Positions 1 to 5,023 are shown, numbered from the stretch's first letter. The stretch is 9,945 nucleotides of DNA from CAYJHC01 sp964370075 (GCA_964370075.1 CAYJHC010000074.1:1-9945), one strand, 5' to 3'. Numbers and translations: made by a program. Notes: generated by a model from the letters alone, not told the origin.

Positions 1-384
1 TATGAAAGTAGTTATAGTAAAGAAAATACTAATTATTCTGAACTGCTTCCTAATGTCATACGAATTAGCAAGCATGATGCATATACTGACTGCTTGAACT
101 TTGTAGTGGAAAATATTGATCTTGAAATGGTAAAAAAGGCATATGAGTTTTTAACTATAGACACAAATGAATTGAAGTATTTTAAAGGAAAGAAAGTTCC
201 GATACTTCCTATATGGGAGAGAGAAAAACGGAATAACAGGTTTACGACTAAGCCACTCATTGAAATTGGAGATAGTTATATATACTCTCCAATAACAGTT
301 AAAGAAGTTTACACACGATGGGTTTCTGGATTACTACAATTTTTCCCACCTTATGAGGTAAATCTTGAAAAAACAATGCAATAA
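1..384 (+). pseudogene. N-terminal part of an interrupted nuclease-like gene (5' end outside window)
   Basis: The reading frame is open from the first base to a TAA at 382-384, so the true start lies left of the window; the first in-window start candidate, TTG at 94, has no ribosome binding site. About 127 residues are visible. They show no motif I recognise, only a mixed charged/aromatic stretch ending in a segment rich in Trp, Phe and Pro (around VSGLLQFFPPYEV). The next codons after the TAA (385-864) continue in the same frame as a nuclease-like domain, and nothing resembling a ribosome binding site precedes them. I therefore read the two pieces as one gene broken by a nonsense mutation. 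The alternative is two separate genes, or a sequencing error at 382. Confidence 0.6.
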
Positions 385-864
385 TTGAAAAAATGGAAAG
401 AGTTTTATGAAAAATCGTTCGCTAAAGATATAGCGGATATTTTTGCTCAAAGAGGATTTCCATACTTCAATTATGATGTTGCTCTTAGAAAAGAAGATAA
501 AGAAGGAAAACACCCAATGATAGGGGAGCATGGAGAATATCATGCTATAGGACTGGATACAACTAAAAAGAAAATATACCTAATTGAATGTAAAGTTTTA
601 CAGCCTGTAGGTAATGTATATGAACACATACAGCAACAAAAGAGATTTTTCTTGGAGAAAAAGTATGATGAAAAATTCCAAAAACGTATTGATTATTTTT
701 CAAAAGTTTACATTGTTTTTTTTAAGAGGAAAAAAATCGATGTACGGGAATATACAATATGCCCATATATGGTCGTTAATAAGCCGTTTGACTCTTATTA
801 TAAAGAAGTTCATTTTGATATAATTACAGGAGATGAGTTAGTGTCTATTATTGAGATGGATTGA
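385..864 (+). pseudogene. C-terminal PD-(D/E)XK nuclease-like domain of the interrupted gene
   Basis: This 159-codon stretch directly follows the in-frame TAA at 382-384. It could only start at TTG 385, which has no Shine-Dalgarno sequence at usable distance (the nearest GAGG is at 355-358). Counting from codon 385, it carries a D58-x9-E68-x-K70 pattern (GLD...IECK), preceded by a possible upstream acid at E48/E51 and followed by a Gln-rich HIQQQKRFF helix. This is the layout of PD-(D/E)XK family nucleases, some of which have a trailing Q motif. Such domains occur in restriction enzymes, defence proteins and DNA repair nucleases; the sequence does not tell which. If the stop is real, the domain is separated from its N-terminal half and probably not made, unless weak internal initiation or read-through occurs. 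The closest subfamily is unknown to me. Confidence 0.55.
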
Positions 865-1106
865 TAATTAAGATCAAGCAGGTGCACATAGTATTCCTAG
901 GTACAAATGAATATAAGTGCTTTGTGAGTTTGGGGTAGAGTGATTTGTCAATTTTGGGGATCTAACCCCGTAATTTAATTGTTTTTACTTGCCTTTTAAA
1001 TACTATATTATTAGGTACAATTGTGATTTTACAATAGGAGACTATTTTCAGGTTGTCATCAAATACAGTTATTTGATACTTAGTTGCGTTATCAAACCCT
1101 TTGGCT
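865..1106. other. Noncoding gap between convergent genes, with two short hairpins
   Basis: No convincing gene is seen. The stretch separates the plus-strand nuclease-like gene from the minus-strand metallopeptidase gene, so both should terminate here. A GGGG/CCCC stem with a 6-nt loop lies at 956-969 and is followed by T-rich sequence, but its distance from the stop and short stem make it a weak terminator. A perfect 8-bp inverted repeat (ATCAAATA, loop CAGT) lies at 1058-1077, about 30 bases past the stop of the minus-strand gene; it lacks a U-tract on either strand. The 9-mer TAGGTACAA occurs twice, near 898 and 1013. Confidence 0.5.
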
Positions 1107-1634
1107 TTACACTTTGAGAGTTTTCATGAAATCATTTTTAATACCTGTTAAGACTCTCAAATCATATCCTAAACTAACAAGCTCCCTTTGCTTGATTAGA
1201 GCTATGTTAATTTCAGTGTTCATAATACTAGCAATTTCAGCAATAGTATGTTCTGCTCGAGCAAGCTCGACAAATTCGTGCGTGTCAATAAGCAGGTGTG
1301 AGGCAAAGGCGTTTGCTTCATATTCAGTATTATCTTTCATCATTTTAAAAAGTTCAAATTCTTTTAAAACACTTTTTTTCGCAAGTTCTCTATGTAACAT
1401 ATCGTGACCTATTTCATGCGCAATAACCATCTGTGTCATATATTCATCTAAATTACTGTTCACAAAGATTGCTCTAGTTCTATACATGTAAGTATACATA
1501 CCTAATAAATGGGTGTAATTATCTTCAAAATATAATTTAATTCCTAAATCACGAGCAACTGTAATCATATCACGAGTTCCAACATTAGATATGATTTTAT
1601 TTGCTTTTTTATAAATCTTTTCTGTTATTATCAT
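1107..1634 (-). CDS. immA: ImmA/IrrE family metallopeptidase (anti-repressor protease)
   Basis: The 175-residue protein has the zinc-peptidase motif HEIGH at residues 73-77 inside VIAHEIGHDMLHR. The third-ligand region of the ImmA/IrrE (DUF955) family, EYEANAFASHLL, lies at 104-115, with E104 or E106 the likely ligand. The length fits the short ImmA type. In ICEBs1 of Bacillus subtilis, ImmA cleaves the repressor ImmR to switch on the element. Here the gene lies 20 bases downstream of an ImmR-like repressor gene on the same strand, so the same job is inferred. The start is ATG at 1634, with GAGG about 8 bases upstream; the stop is TAA at 1109-1107. It has no signal peptide or membrane segment and should be cytoplasmic. 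A second HEXXH protein is encoded divergently at 2509-3201, so the partner of each protease is uncertain. The symbol is by family analogy. Confidence 0.85.
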   Translation of the reverse strand: MIITEKIYKKANKIISNVGTRDMITVARDLGIKLYFEDNYTHLLGMYTYMYRTRAIFVNSNLDEYMTQMVIAHEIGHDMLHRELAKKSVLKEFELFKMMKDNTEYEANAFASHLLIDTHEFVELARAEHTIAEIASIMNTEINIALIKQRELVSLGYDLRVLTGIKNDFMKTLKV

Positions 1635-1654
1635 GGGTAAAACCTCAACCTCAA

Positions 1655-2065
1655 TTATTTTTCCTTACGATATTTCTTTGGGGTATACTTAGTGTTTTCT
1701 TCTTTTGTCTCCCAATAAAGCTTTTGCATAGATTTCATTACAGCATCCATATCATTTTCATCTAGTTTTCCGCCTGCATATAATGCGCCTATTTGATTGA
1801 TTAAAGCCTGAGCTTGTTTTCCTCCGTTGTTCCCATATTTCTGGTGTGCTTGTAAAGCAAAGTCTTCATTTTCGGTCAATAAATAATTTATATCTACACC
1901 TAAAGCTTCAGATAGCTTATTATATATCTCTCTGCTTCGAGGATAACGATTATCAGACTCATAACTTGCAATTGTTCTAAGTGTTACACCAACTTTATCT
2001 GCTAAGGCTTGTTGTGTTAGTTTTGATTTTTTTCTTTCTGCTTTCAACTTCTCACTAAAATTCAT
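1655..2065 (-). CDS. immR: XRE-family helix-turn-helix repressor (ImmR-like)
   Basis: The protein has an N-terminal Cro/CI-type helix-turn-helix over about residues 5-60, with the pattern LKAERKKSKLTQQALADKVG and recognition helix around VTLRTIASYES. A C-terminal region follows, ending in the Lys-rich tail YTPKKYRKEK. That tail and the AGGKLDENDMDAVMKSMQKLYWE segment match what I know of ImmR-like repressors of clostridial mobile elements. Two ATG codons compete. The one at 2071 abuts AAAAGGAG (2079-2072) with no spacing, while the one at 2065 has a 6-base spacing, so I choose 2065 (136 residues). The protein should bind the palindromic sites upstream, repress the divergent operon and probably regulate itself. 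The metallopeptidase gene follows in the same transcript. Confidence 0.88.
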   Translation of the reverse strand: MNFSEKLKAERKKSKLTQQALADKVGVTLRTIASYESDNRYPRSREIYNKLSEALGVDINYLLTENEDFALQAHQKYGNNGGKQAQALINQIGALYAGGKLDENDMDAVMKSMQKLYWETKEENTKYTPKKYRKEK

Positions 2066-2110
2066 TTTCATCTCCTTTTACATAAGTGAAATTAATTTAC
2101 ATATTTAGTA

Positions 2111-2139
2111 TTGACTTATGTTATTTAATAACATAAAAT
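2111..2139 (+). promoter_or_regulatory. Sigma-A-type promoter of the 2255-3443 operon
   Basis: TTGACT at 2111-2116 is separated by 17 bases from TAAAAT at 2134-2139, a strong vegetative promoter pattern. Transcription would begin near 2146, leaving a leader of about 110 nt before the first gene. The spacer is almost filled by a palindrome (2116-2136), which suggests that a bound repressor blocks RNA polymerase directly. Confidence 0.65.
2116..2136. promoter_or_regulatory. Palindromic operator between -35 and -10
   Basis: Nine-base arms TTATGTTAT and ATAACATAA flank a 3-base centre (TTA), giving a perfect 21-bp palindrome. It sits exactly between the -35 and -10 of the plus-strand promoter and overlaps the likely minus-strand promoter. 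The half-site ACATAA/TTATGT recurs at 2080-2085 and 2166-2171, with the related TTATGA at 2151-2156. This clustering is typical of operators read cooperatively by XRE repressors. Binding by the product of 1655-2065 is inferred. Confidence 0.6.
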
Positions 2140-2147
2140 AAAATCAA
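2118..2147 (-). promoter_or_regulatory. Possible promoter of the repressor/metallopeptidase pair
   Basis: Reading the minus strand, TTGATT (2147-2142) is followed after 18 bases by TAACAT (2123-2118), a partial match to a sigma-A promoter that overlaps the palindrome at 2116-2136. Other AT-rich -10 candidates lie nearer the gene (around 2110-2098) but lack a good -35. The placement is tentative. Confidence 0.3.
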
Positions 2148-2148
2148 C

Positions 2149-2193
2149 TTTTATGAAATCCATTTACATAAATATAACATGAATTTCATAAAA
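2149..2193. repeat. 11-bp inverted repeat in the operon leader
   Basis: TTTTATGAAAT (2149-2159) and ATTTCATAAAA (2183-2193) are perfect inverted copies 23 bases apart. They begin at about the expected transcription start. As DNA they may be a second operator pair for the repressor; as RNA they would form a stem at the 5' end of the leader. The enclosed bases hold another ACATAA half-site. Confidence 0.6.
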
Positions 2194-2254
2194 CGTCAAG
2201 AAAAGGGAAATTAAATAAAGTAAGTTACGATAAAATGTGAAGATAGGTAGGGCG

Positions 2255-2512
2255 ATGAAAGAAATATATAGAAAAGTATATGTAGAGGTATTACTAAGAG
2301 CAAATAAGGAAGGAGTAAACCTTCCACTTGCCATAACTTGGGAAGACGGAAAAGTTTATGAAGTAGATAGAGTAAAATACATTGACAAAGCAGCTGCACT
2401 TAAGGCTGGTGGATGCGGGCTAAGGTATACTGTAATGGTTTGTGGAAAGGAAACTTATTTATTTCAAGAAGGCAGCAGATGGTTTGTGGAAGCAAAACAG
2501 TATATACAATGA
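2255..2512 (+). CDS. Small conserved-type protein of unknown function, first gene of operon
   Basis: The 85-residue protein is of a kind I associate with clostridial mobile elements, but I know no function for it. It has a predicted beta-rich layout: an N-terminal strand segment (EIYRKVYVEVLL), a WEDGKVYEVDRV motif near residues 30-41, an AGGCGLRYTVMVCGKETYLF core and a C-terminal WFVEAK. There is no signal peptide or membrane segment. I choose ATG 2255 over GTG 2237 because only the former has a purine-rich site just upstream (around 2246-2252), though that site is weak. Its stop overlaps the start of the next gene (ATGA at 2509-2512), so the two are translationally coupled. It would be under the operator-controlled promoter at 2111-2139. 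Confidence 0.75.
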   Translation: MKEIYRKVYVEVLLRANKEGVNLPLAITWEDGKVYEVDRVKYIDKAAALKAGGCGLRYTVMVCGKETYLFQEGSRWFVEAKQYIQ

Positions 2513-3201
2513 TATTAACTAAAGAAGATATTGAGATAGTCGCAGATAGTATTCTTTGCGATTTTATGCCAGAGGAAAAGGAAAGCAATGGTCACACACC
2601 CATAAATAAGCTAGCAACGGATTATCTAGGGTTGAAAGTTACATTTGAGAAGTTATCTGATGATAATAGTCTTTTGGGAATCACAGCTTATGAGGACACA
2701 TCATTTATAATTAAAGTTGATGGATATAGAAGAGTATTACGTATCAAGAAAAATCAAATCATTTTAGACAATAGCTTTGTTGAAATTGGTAAAGTAGAAG
2801 GTTTATGTGGGAAACGAAGATTTACACTAGCTCATGAAGTGTCACATCAAATTCTTTACCATATGCAAAGTGAAGAAGAAAAAAACAAAACTAGTAGAAG
2901 ATATTCTATGAGAACTTCAAATAAAGTAAAGGGATTACAAACAGAAGAAAACTGGAATGAATGGCAAGCGAATTACCTAGGTGCAGCGCTACTTATGCCA
3001 AGAAATCAAGTTTTGAGGTTTATGGAAAACTACTTGATTTATGTGAAGAATGAAGTTCCAGTAAGAAAGCAAAAGACTCAGCTTAGAACTGAGGTTATAA
3101 TTTATTATTTTTCCAATTATTTCAAAGTATCTAAAACAGCAGCAATGATAAGACTTAAACAATTAGGATACATAAATGATGAATATAGATTTAATTATTA
3201 G
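2509..3201 (+). CDS. ImmA/IrrE family metallopeptidase, second copy
   Basis: The 230-residue protein carries HEVSH at residues 109-113 in RFTLAHEVSHQILYH. The family's third-ligand segment, NEWQANYLGAALLMP (E151 likely ligand), is at about 150-164, and a C-terminal region near residues 190-225 resembles the helical tail of this family (FKVSKTAAMIRLKQLGYI). An in-frame upstream extension to 2413 exists, but ATG 2509 is preferred: it overlaps the stop of the preceding gene in an ATGA junction, and the protein then begins like other family members. It is larger than the minus-strand metallopeptidase and differs outside the zinc motifs, so the two are not recent duplicates. Its substrate may be the ImmR-like repressor or another regulator. 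Because the operon is likely repressed, it could give positive feedback after induction; that is inference. Confidence 0.85.
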   Translation: MILTKEDIEIVADSILCDFMPEEKESNGHTPINKLATDYLGLKVTFEKLSDDNSLLGITAYEDTSFIIKVDGYRRVLRIKKNQIILDNSFVEIGKVEGLCGKRRFTLAHEVSHQILYHMQSEEEKNKTSRRYSMRTSNKVKGLQTEENWNEWQANYLGAALLMPRNQVLRFMENYLIYVKNEVPVRKQKTQLRTEVIIYYFSNYFKVSKTAAMIRLKQLGYINDEYRFNY

Positions 3202-3209
3202 GAGGTATT

Positions 3210-3443
3210 ATGCCGAGGAAGATTTATACTAATATACCGCAAGAAGAATTAATGCGTAAAATAAGGAATGCAAGAAGAAGTATTCAAAATAAAGAAAGTA
3301 GAACTATTAAATGTTATCACTGTGGGCATTCAGCTTTTACAGTATATGCTGAAAGCACAGGGTACATTGAAAACAAATGTAGAAAATGCAACAAGTTGGT
3401 CTTAGTAGACCTAATAAATATGAGAAGATTAAATAAAAAATAA
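3210..3443 (+). CDS. Small four-cysteine zinc-ribbon protein
   Basis: The 77-residue basic protein has two CxxC knuckles, CYHC (C35, C38) and CRKC (C57, C60), spaced 18 residues apart, which is a zinc-ribbon layout. The N-terminal part is Lys/Arg-rich and suggests nucleic-acid binding. It resembles small Com-type zinc-ribbon proteins of mobile elements, but this is only a fold-level likeness. AGGAGG, which overlaps the TAG stop of the upstream metallopeptidase gene, lies 4 bases before ATG 3210, so the gene is the third member of the operon. A DNA- or RNA-binding regulatory role is inferred. Confidence 0.75.
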   Translation: MPRKIYTNIPQEELMRKIRNARRSIQNKESRTIKCYHCGHSAFTVYAESTGYIENKCRKCNKLVLVDLINMRRLNKK

Positions 3444-3444
3444 A

Positions 3445-3488
3445 ATTCAAGAATACACTTGAATATGTAAGAAATAAACGCTTATATT
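3445..3488 (+). promoter_or_regulatory. Candidate promoter with an inverted repeat over its -35
   Basis: TTGAAT (3459-3464), an 18-base spacer and TATATT (3483-3488) form a fair sigma-A promoter whose start point would be about 3492-3495. A perfect 7-bp inverted repeat, ATTCAAG (3445-3451) and CTTGAAT (3458-3464), covers the -35 and could be an operator. It begins just after the zinc-ribbon gene's stop. Confidence 0.45.
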
Positions 3489-3491
3489 GCA

Positions 3492-3591
3492 GCTCGCAGT
3501 ATGAGTGCTAGAGCCACAGTAACATGTGTAGACATCTTGGCACCGGAGTGAGCAAAAATATCGTAAAGGTAATAGCCTTTGCTATATTTTT
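3492..3591 (+). ncRNA. Candidate small structured RNA, about 100 nt, unclassified
   Basis: No protein is encoded here, yet the bases nest into a helix set. The outer stem is GCTCGC (3492-3497) with GTGAGC (3548-3553), including one G-U pair. The inner stem is GTGCTA (3505-3510) with TGGCAC (3538-3543), also with one G-U pair, around a loop of about 27 bases that can itself fold (for example ATGT/ACAT). The outer stem is followed at once by a long terminator hairpin (3554-3591), and a promoter-like sequence ends at 3488. Promoter, compact fold and terminator together look like a stand-alone RNA gene. Alternatively it is the structured 3' end of the upstream operon mRNA. I do not recognise it as a known RNA family. 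Confidence 0.5.
3554..3591. terminator. Intrinsic terminator, possibly bidirectional
   Basis: AAAAATAT (3554-3561) pairs with ATATTTTT (3584-3591), then after one mismatch G-C and U-G pairs, then AAAGG (3565-3569) with CCTTT (3576-3580) around a 6-base loop. The T-run forms the 3' arm and the A-run the 5' arm, so it could end transcripts from both sides. It would close the zinc-ribbon operon and the candidate small RNA. Confidence 0.65.
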
Positions 3592-3617
3592 GTTAGCTAG
3601 TGTCAAATAACTATAAA
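3590..3617 (+). promoter_or_regulatory. Possible promoter of the sigma-like gene leader
   Basis: TTGTTA (3590-3595), a 16-base spacer and TATAAA (3612-3617) would start a transcript near 3624. If real, the transcript has a leader of about 140 nt that contains a terminator hairpin (3645-3677) and a hairpin over the ribosome binding site (3702-3757). Confidence 0.35.
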
Positions 3618-3644
3618 TAACTGAGGCTCTTTTTTTATTGGCAT

Positions 3645-3677
3645 ACCTTTCTGTAATTAATGCAGGAAGGTTTTTTT
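3645..3677 (+). terminator. Intrinsic terminator in the leader of the sigma-like gene (possible attenuator)
   Basis: ACCTTTCTG (3645-3653) pairs with CAGGAAGGT (3663-3671) over 9 bp with one G-U pair, and is followed by a T-run to 3677. It stands 88 bases before the ATG of the sigma-like gene. If transcription of that gene starts upstream, the hairpin must be bypassed and so acts as an attenuator. A weaker imperfect hairpin ending in a T-run lies just before it (about 3599-3637). Confidence 0.65.
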
Positions 3678-3689
3678 ATGCAAAAGGCA

Positions 3690-3757
3690 AGGGCTAGATC
3701 CCCTCCGATATTTTCAATTTTTAAAAATCAGAAATTTAAAAGTTGAAAATTAGGAGG
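3690..3757 (+). promoter_or_regulatory. Leader hairpin that can sequester the ribosome binding site
   Basis: A 16-bp stem pairs 3710-3725 with 3735-3750 (one G-U pair, 9-base loop). Beyond a small internal loop, CCTCC (3702-3706) can pair with GGAGG (3753-3757), the Shine-Dalgarno sequence of the sigma-like gene. A competing hairpin, AGGG (3690-3693) with CCCT (3701-3704), would use part of the same CCTCC and free the site. The geometry suggests translational control, with the two folds mutually exclusive. The long stem might instead be a DNA operator. Confidence 0.5.
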
Positions 3758-3764
3758 AAAAAAG

Positions 3765-4244
3765 ATGAGAACACCGAAAGAATTTGATTATGATTTGTGG
3801 AAAGATATAGAAGGAAAAACATATATAAGAATAAAAGAAACAGGAGAAATTTGTGAGGTTGACAATGATACATTTAGGTTACTTAGAAATGAAGCAATGG
3901 CAATTTACAGAAAACAAAAGGGGATAGCTATATATGGTAAAGAGAATGGTAAAAGTGTGGTGATTGAACGCAAATCGATTTTAACTTTAGATAGTGCTTC
4001 AGACTATAGCGCTGAACCAAGCTGGCTTATTTCAGAAATTGATGTAGAAAGCGAAGTGATTTCAAACGATAATATAATTTATTTTTCTAAGCACCTAACA
4101 AAAGCACAACTTGATGTATTAGTAAATTGTTTGTTAGCAGGAAAGTCTATTACTGAATTTGCAAATGAAAAAGGAGTTTCAAAACAAAGTGTTCATCAGA
4201 TAGTACAGACAATCAGGAAAAAATATAAAAAAATATTTTTATAA
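3765..4244 (+). CDS. Sigma-70 region 4-like DNA-binding protein
   Basis: The 159-residue protein has a C-terminal helix-turn-helix like sigma-70 region 4 (about residues 110-156, LTKAQLDVLVNCLLAGKSITEF then GVSKQSVHQIVQTIRKKY). The N-terminal part, beginning KEFDYDLWKDIEGKTYIRIKETG, is typical of sigma-like proteins of clostridial mobile elements. Core-binding region 2 is not recognisable, so it may not be a full sigma factor; it may be an activator or a minimal sigma-like regulator. The start ATG 3765 is preceded by TAGGAGG at 3751-3757 with 7 bases between. That ribosome site can be covered by a long hairpin. It sits alone between two noncoding regions, upstream of the candidate long RNA and recombinase genes, and its target is plausibly one of them (inference). 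Confidence 0.75.
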   Translation: MRTPKEFDYDLWKDIEGKTYIRIKETGEICEVDNDTFRLLRNEAMAIYRKQKGIAIYGKENGKSVVIERKSILTLDSASDYSAEPSWLISEIDVESEVISNDNIIYFSKHLTKAQLDVLVNCLLAGKSITEFANEKGVSKQSVHQIVQTIRKKYKKIFL

Positions 4245-4282
4245 TGCCTTGACTAAATTTAATGTTTTGTAGGTTGTAAGTT

Positions 4283-4303
4283 GAAAGGGATAACGTCTCT
4301 TTC
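4283..4303 (+). terminator. Hairpin after the sigma-like gene, weak terminator candidate
   Basis: GAAAGGGA (4283-4290) pairs with TCTCTTTC (4296-4303) over 8 bp with one G-U pair and a 5-base loop, 38 bases after the stop. No proper T-run follows, so termination here would be weak; it may mainly protect the mRNA 3' end. Confidence 0.35.
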
Positions 4304-4311
4304 ATTGTACC

Positions 4312-4340
4312 TTGAAAACTGAATAGACAATTATCAAAAT
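4312..4340 (+). promoter_or_regulatory. Candidate promoter of the long noncoding RNA
   Basis: TTGAAA (4312-4317) and CAAAAT (4335-4340) are 17 bases apart. The -35 is a 5/6 match and the -10 a 4/6 match to the sigma-A consensus. The start would be near 4347. The surrounding CCTTGAAAACTGAATA motif is one I have seen ahead of similar regions in related elements, which would fit a conserved promoter. A poor -10 could mean it needs an activator such as the upstream sigma-like protein (inference). Confidence 0.4.
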
Positions 4341-4346
4341 ACATTA

Positions 4347-4722
4347 GTTTAAGGACTGAAAGGTAAAGCAGTGGGGAAACTACGCGAGGACTACCTGTAG
4401 AAACACAAGTTTCTATAATAAAGCGATGATAGAGATATCAAAGGTACGAGCGATAAGATATGGAAATTCCAAAAATAAATTATGATGATTTATACTGCGA
4501 TGATCCCTTAAACCTATAATGATACTCCTGTACGCAGCCGGTGGAGAACCCAGCGGAGGTGAAATTCCTGTGATGAAGATTAATCATCTTCAGTTTTGAT
4601 AATGCCAAGCATTAAGGCAACGGAAAAAAATAAATGCAAATAATAAAATAAATTTATTAAAAATTTAAAATAAAAACTATGTGCAGATGGGATTTTCTCC
4701 TGTCTGCATATCCTTTTGTTTT
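4347..4722 (+). ncRNA. Candidate long structured noncoding RNA, about 375 nt, unclassified
   Basis: No open frame of note fills this stretch, but it is rich in helices and ends in an intrinsic terminator. From left to right these are AGGTA (4361-4365) with TACCT (4392-4396), enclosing GTGG/CTAC around GGAAA; a perfect 7-bp TAGAAAC/GTTTCTA hairpin (4398-4415); a 7-bp CCGGTGG/CCAGCGG hairpin with one G-G mismatch (4538-4556); a perfect 7-bp TGAAGAT/ATCTTCA hairpin (4574-4592); and a 6-bp TAATGC/GCATTA hairpin (4600-4614). The GC-richer 4501-4570 stands out from the AT-rich background, as conserved RNA cores do. It lies between the sigma-like gene and the DUF6870-like gene. It may be a free regulatory RNA or a long leader of the recombinase operon. 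I cannot place it in a known family. Confidence 0.5.
4682..4722 (+). terminator. Intrinsic terminator before the DUF6870-like gene
   Basis: TGCAGA (4682-4687) pairs with TCTGCA (4703-4708), with further GGA/TCC pairing inside, and the T-rich stretch CCTTTTGTTTT follows. It should end the long RNA. Since no clear promoter follows before 4755, it may also act as an attenuator for the DUF6870-like gene and recombinase operon. Confidence 0.65.
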
Positions 4723-4754
4723 AAAGAATATCAATTGAAAAAGGAGGAAATGTT

Positions 4755-5000
4755 ATGCAAGCCATTTTAGAAGATATGAAAAATATAGATGTTCGTTCTA
4801 TCAATATTGATGACTTAGTAGATAGAAAAGCTGTAAAGATAAACCCTAATGCTAGCCATGAGGACAGGCTTACAGATTATATAAGTCAAATTAAAAATCC
4901 ATATTGCTATAAGGATGGAAAAACAGTAGTCAAAATTAGTTTTTCAAATACTGAGACTACGATGGAAGATTGTATCGCTCACTACCTTAAGGGCCTTTAA
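4755..5000 (+). CDS. DUF6870-like small protein
   Basis: The 81-residue protein resembles the DUF6870 family of small proteins of clostridial mobile elements. It has an N-terminal acidic helix segment (ILEDMKNIDVRSINIDDLVD), a central SHEDRLTDYISQIKNPYCYKDG motif at about 34-55, and a C-terminal VVKISFSNTETTMEDCIAHYL. The family has no assigned function that I know. AGGAGG at 4742-4747 lies 7 bases before ATG 4755. The gene stands between the terminator of the candidate long RNA and the recombinase operon, 80 bases ahead of it. Position and small size would allow a role as recombination directionality factor, but nothing in the sequence shows DNA binding, so this is only a guess. Family assignment is from memory of its motif. 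Confidence 0.7.
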   Translation: MQAILEDMKNIDVRSINIDDLVDRKAVKINPNASHEDRLTDYISQIKNPYCYKDGKTVVKISFSNTETTMEDCIAHYLKGL

Positions 5001-5004
5001 ACTA

Positions 5005-5023
5005 AAATCGACATCCTCGATTT
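5005..5023. repeat. Perfect 7-bp inverted repeat before the recombinase operon
   Basis: AAATCGA (5005-5011) and TCGATTT (5017-5023) flank a 5-base loop, just after the DUF6870-like gene's stop. No T-run follows, so it is not a standard terminator. It could be a protein-binding site or mRNA processing/stability stem in the 80-base spacer, which has no clear promoter. Confidence 0.45.

Noticed and set aside
1058..1077. Perfect 8-bp hairpin as terminator of the minus-strand operon
   Set aside because: No T-run follows on either strand, so it is recorded only as a hairpin.
1084..1407. Plus-strand open frame over the first metallopeptidase gene
   Set aside because: It lies opposite the HEIGH-encoding gene, which has a clear family match and ribosome site.
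2413..2508. Upstream extension of the second metallopeptidase gene
   Set aside because: The extension overlaps the preceding gene by about 100 bases; the ATGA junction at 2509 gives a natural coupled start.
3492..3600. Small self-cleaving ribozyme (hammerhead, twister)
   Set aside because: The conserved core sequences of these ribozymes are not present, and the fold ends in a plain terminator.
4305..4325. CCTTGAAAACTGAATA looks like sequence found just upstream of 23S rRNA in Firmicutes
   Set aside because: No 23S or other rRNA sequence follows; the segment fits better as the -35 region of a promoter for the noncoding stretch.
4347..4722. Group II intron or self-splicing remnant
   Set aside because: I find no domain V-like motif, no GTGCGACTCG-type 5' end and no reverse-transcriptase frame nearby.
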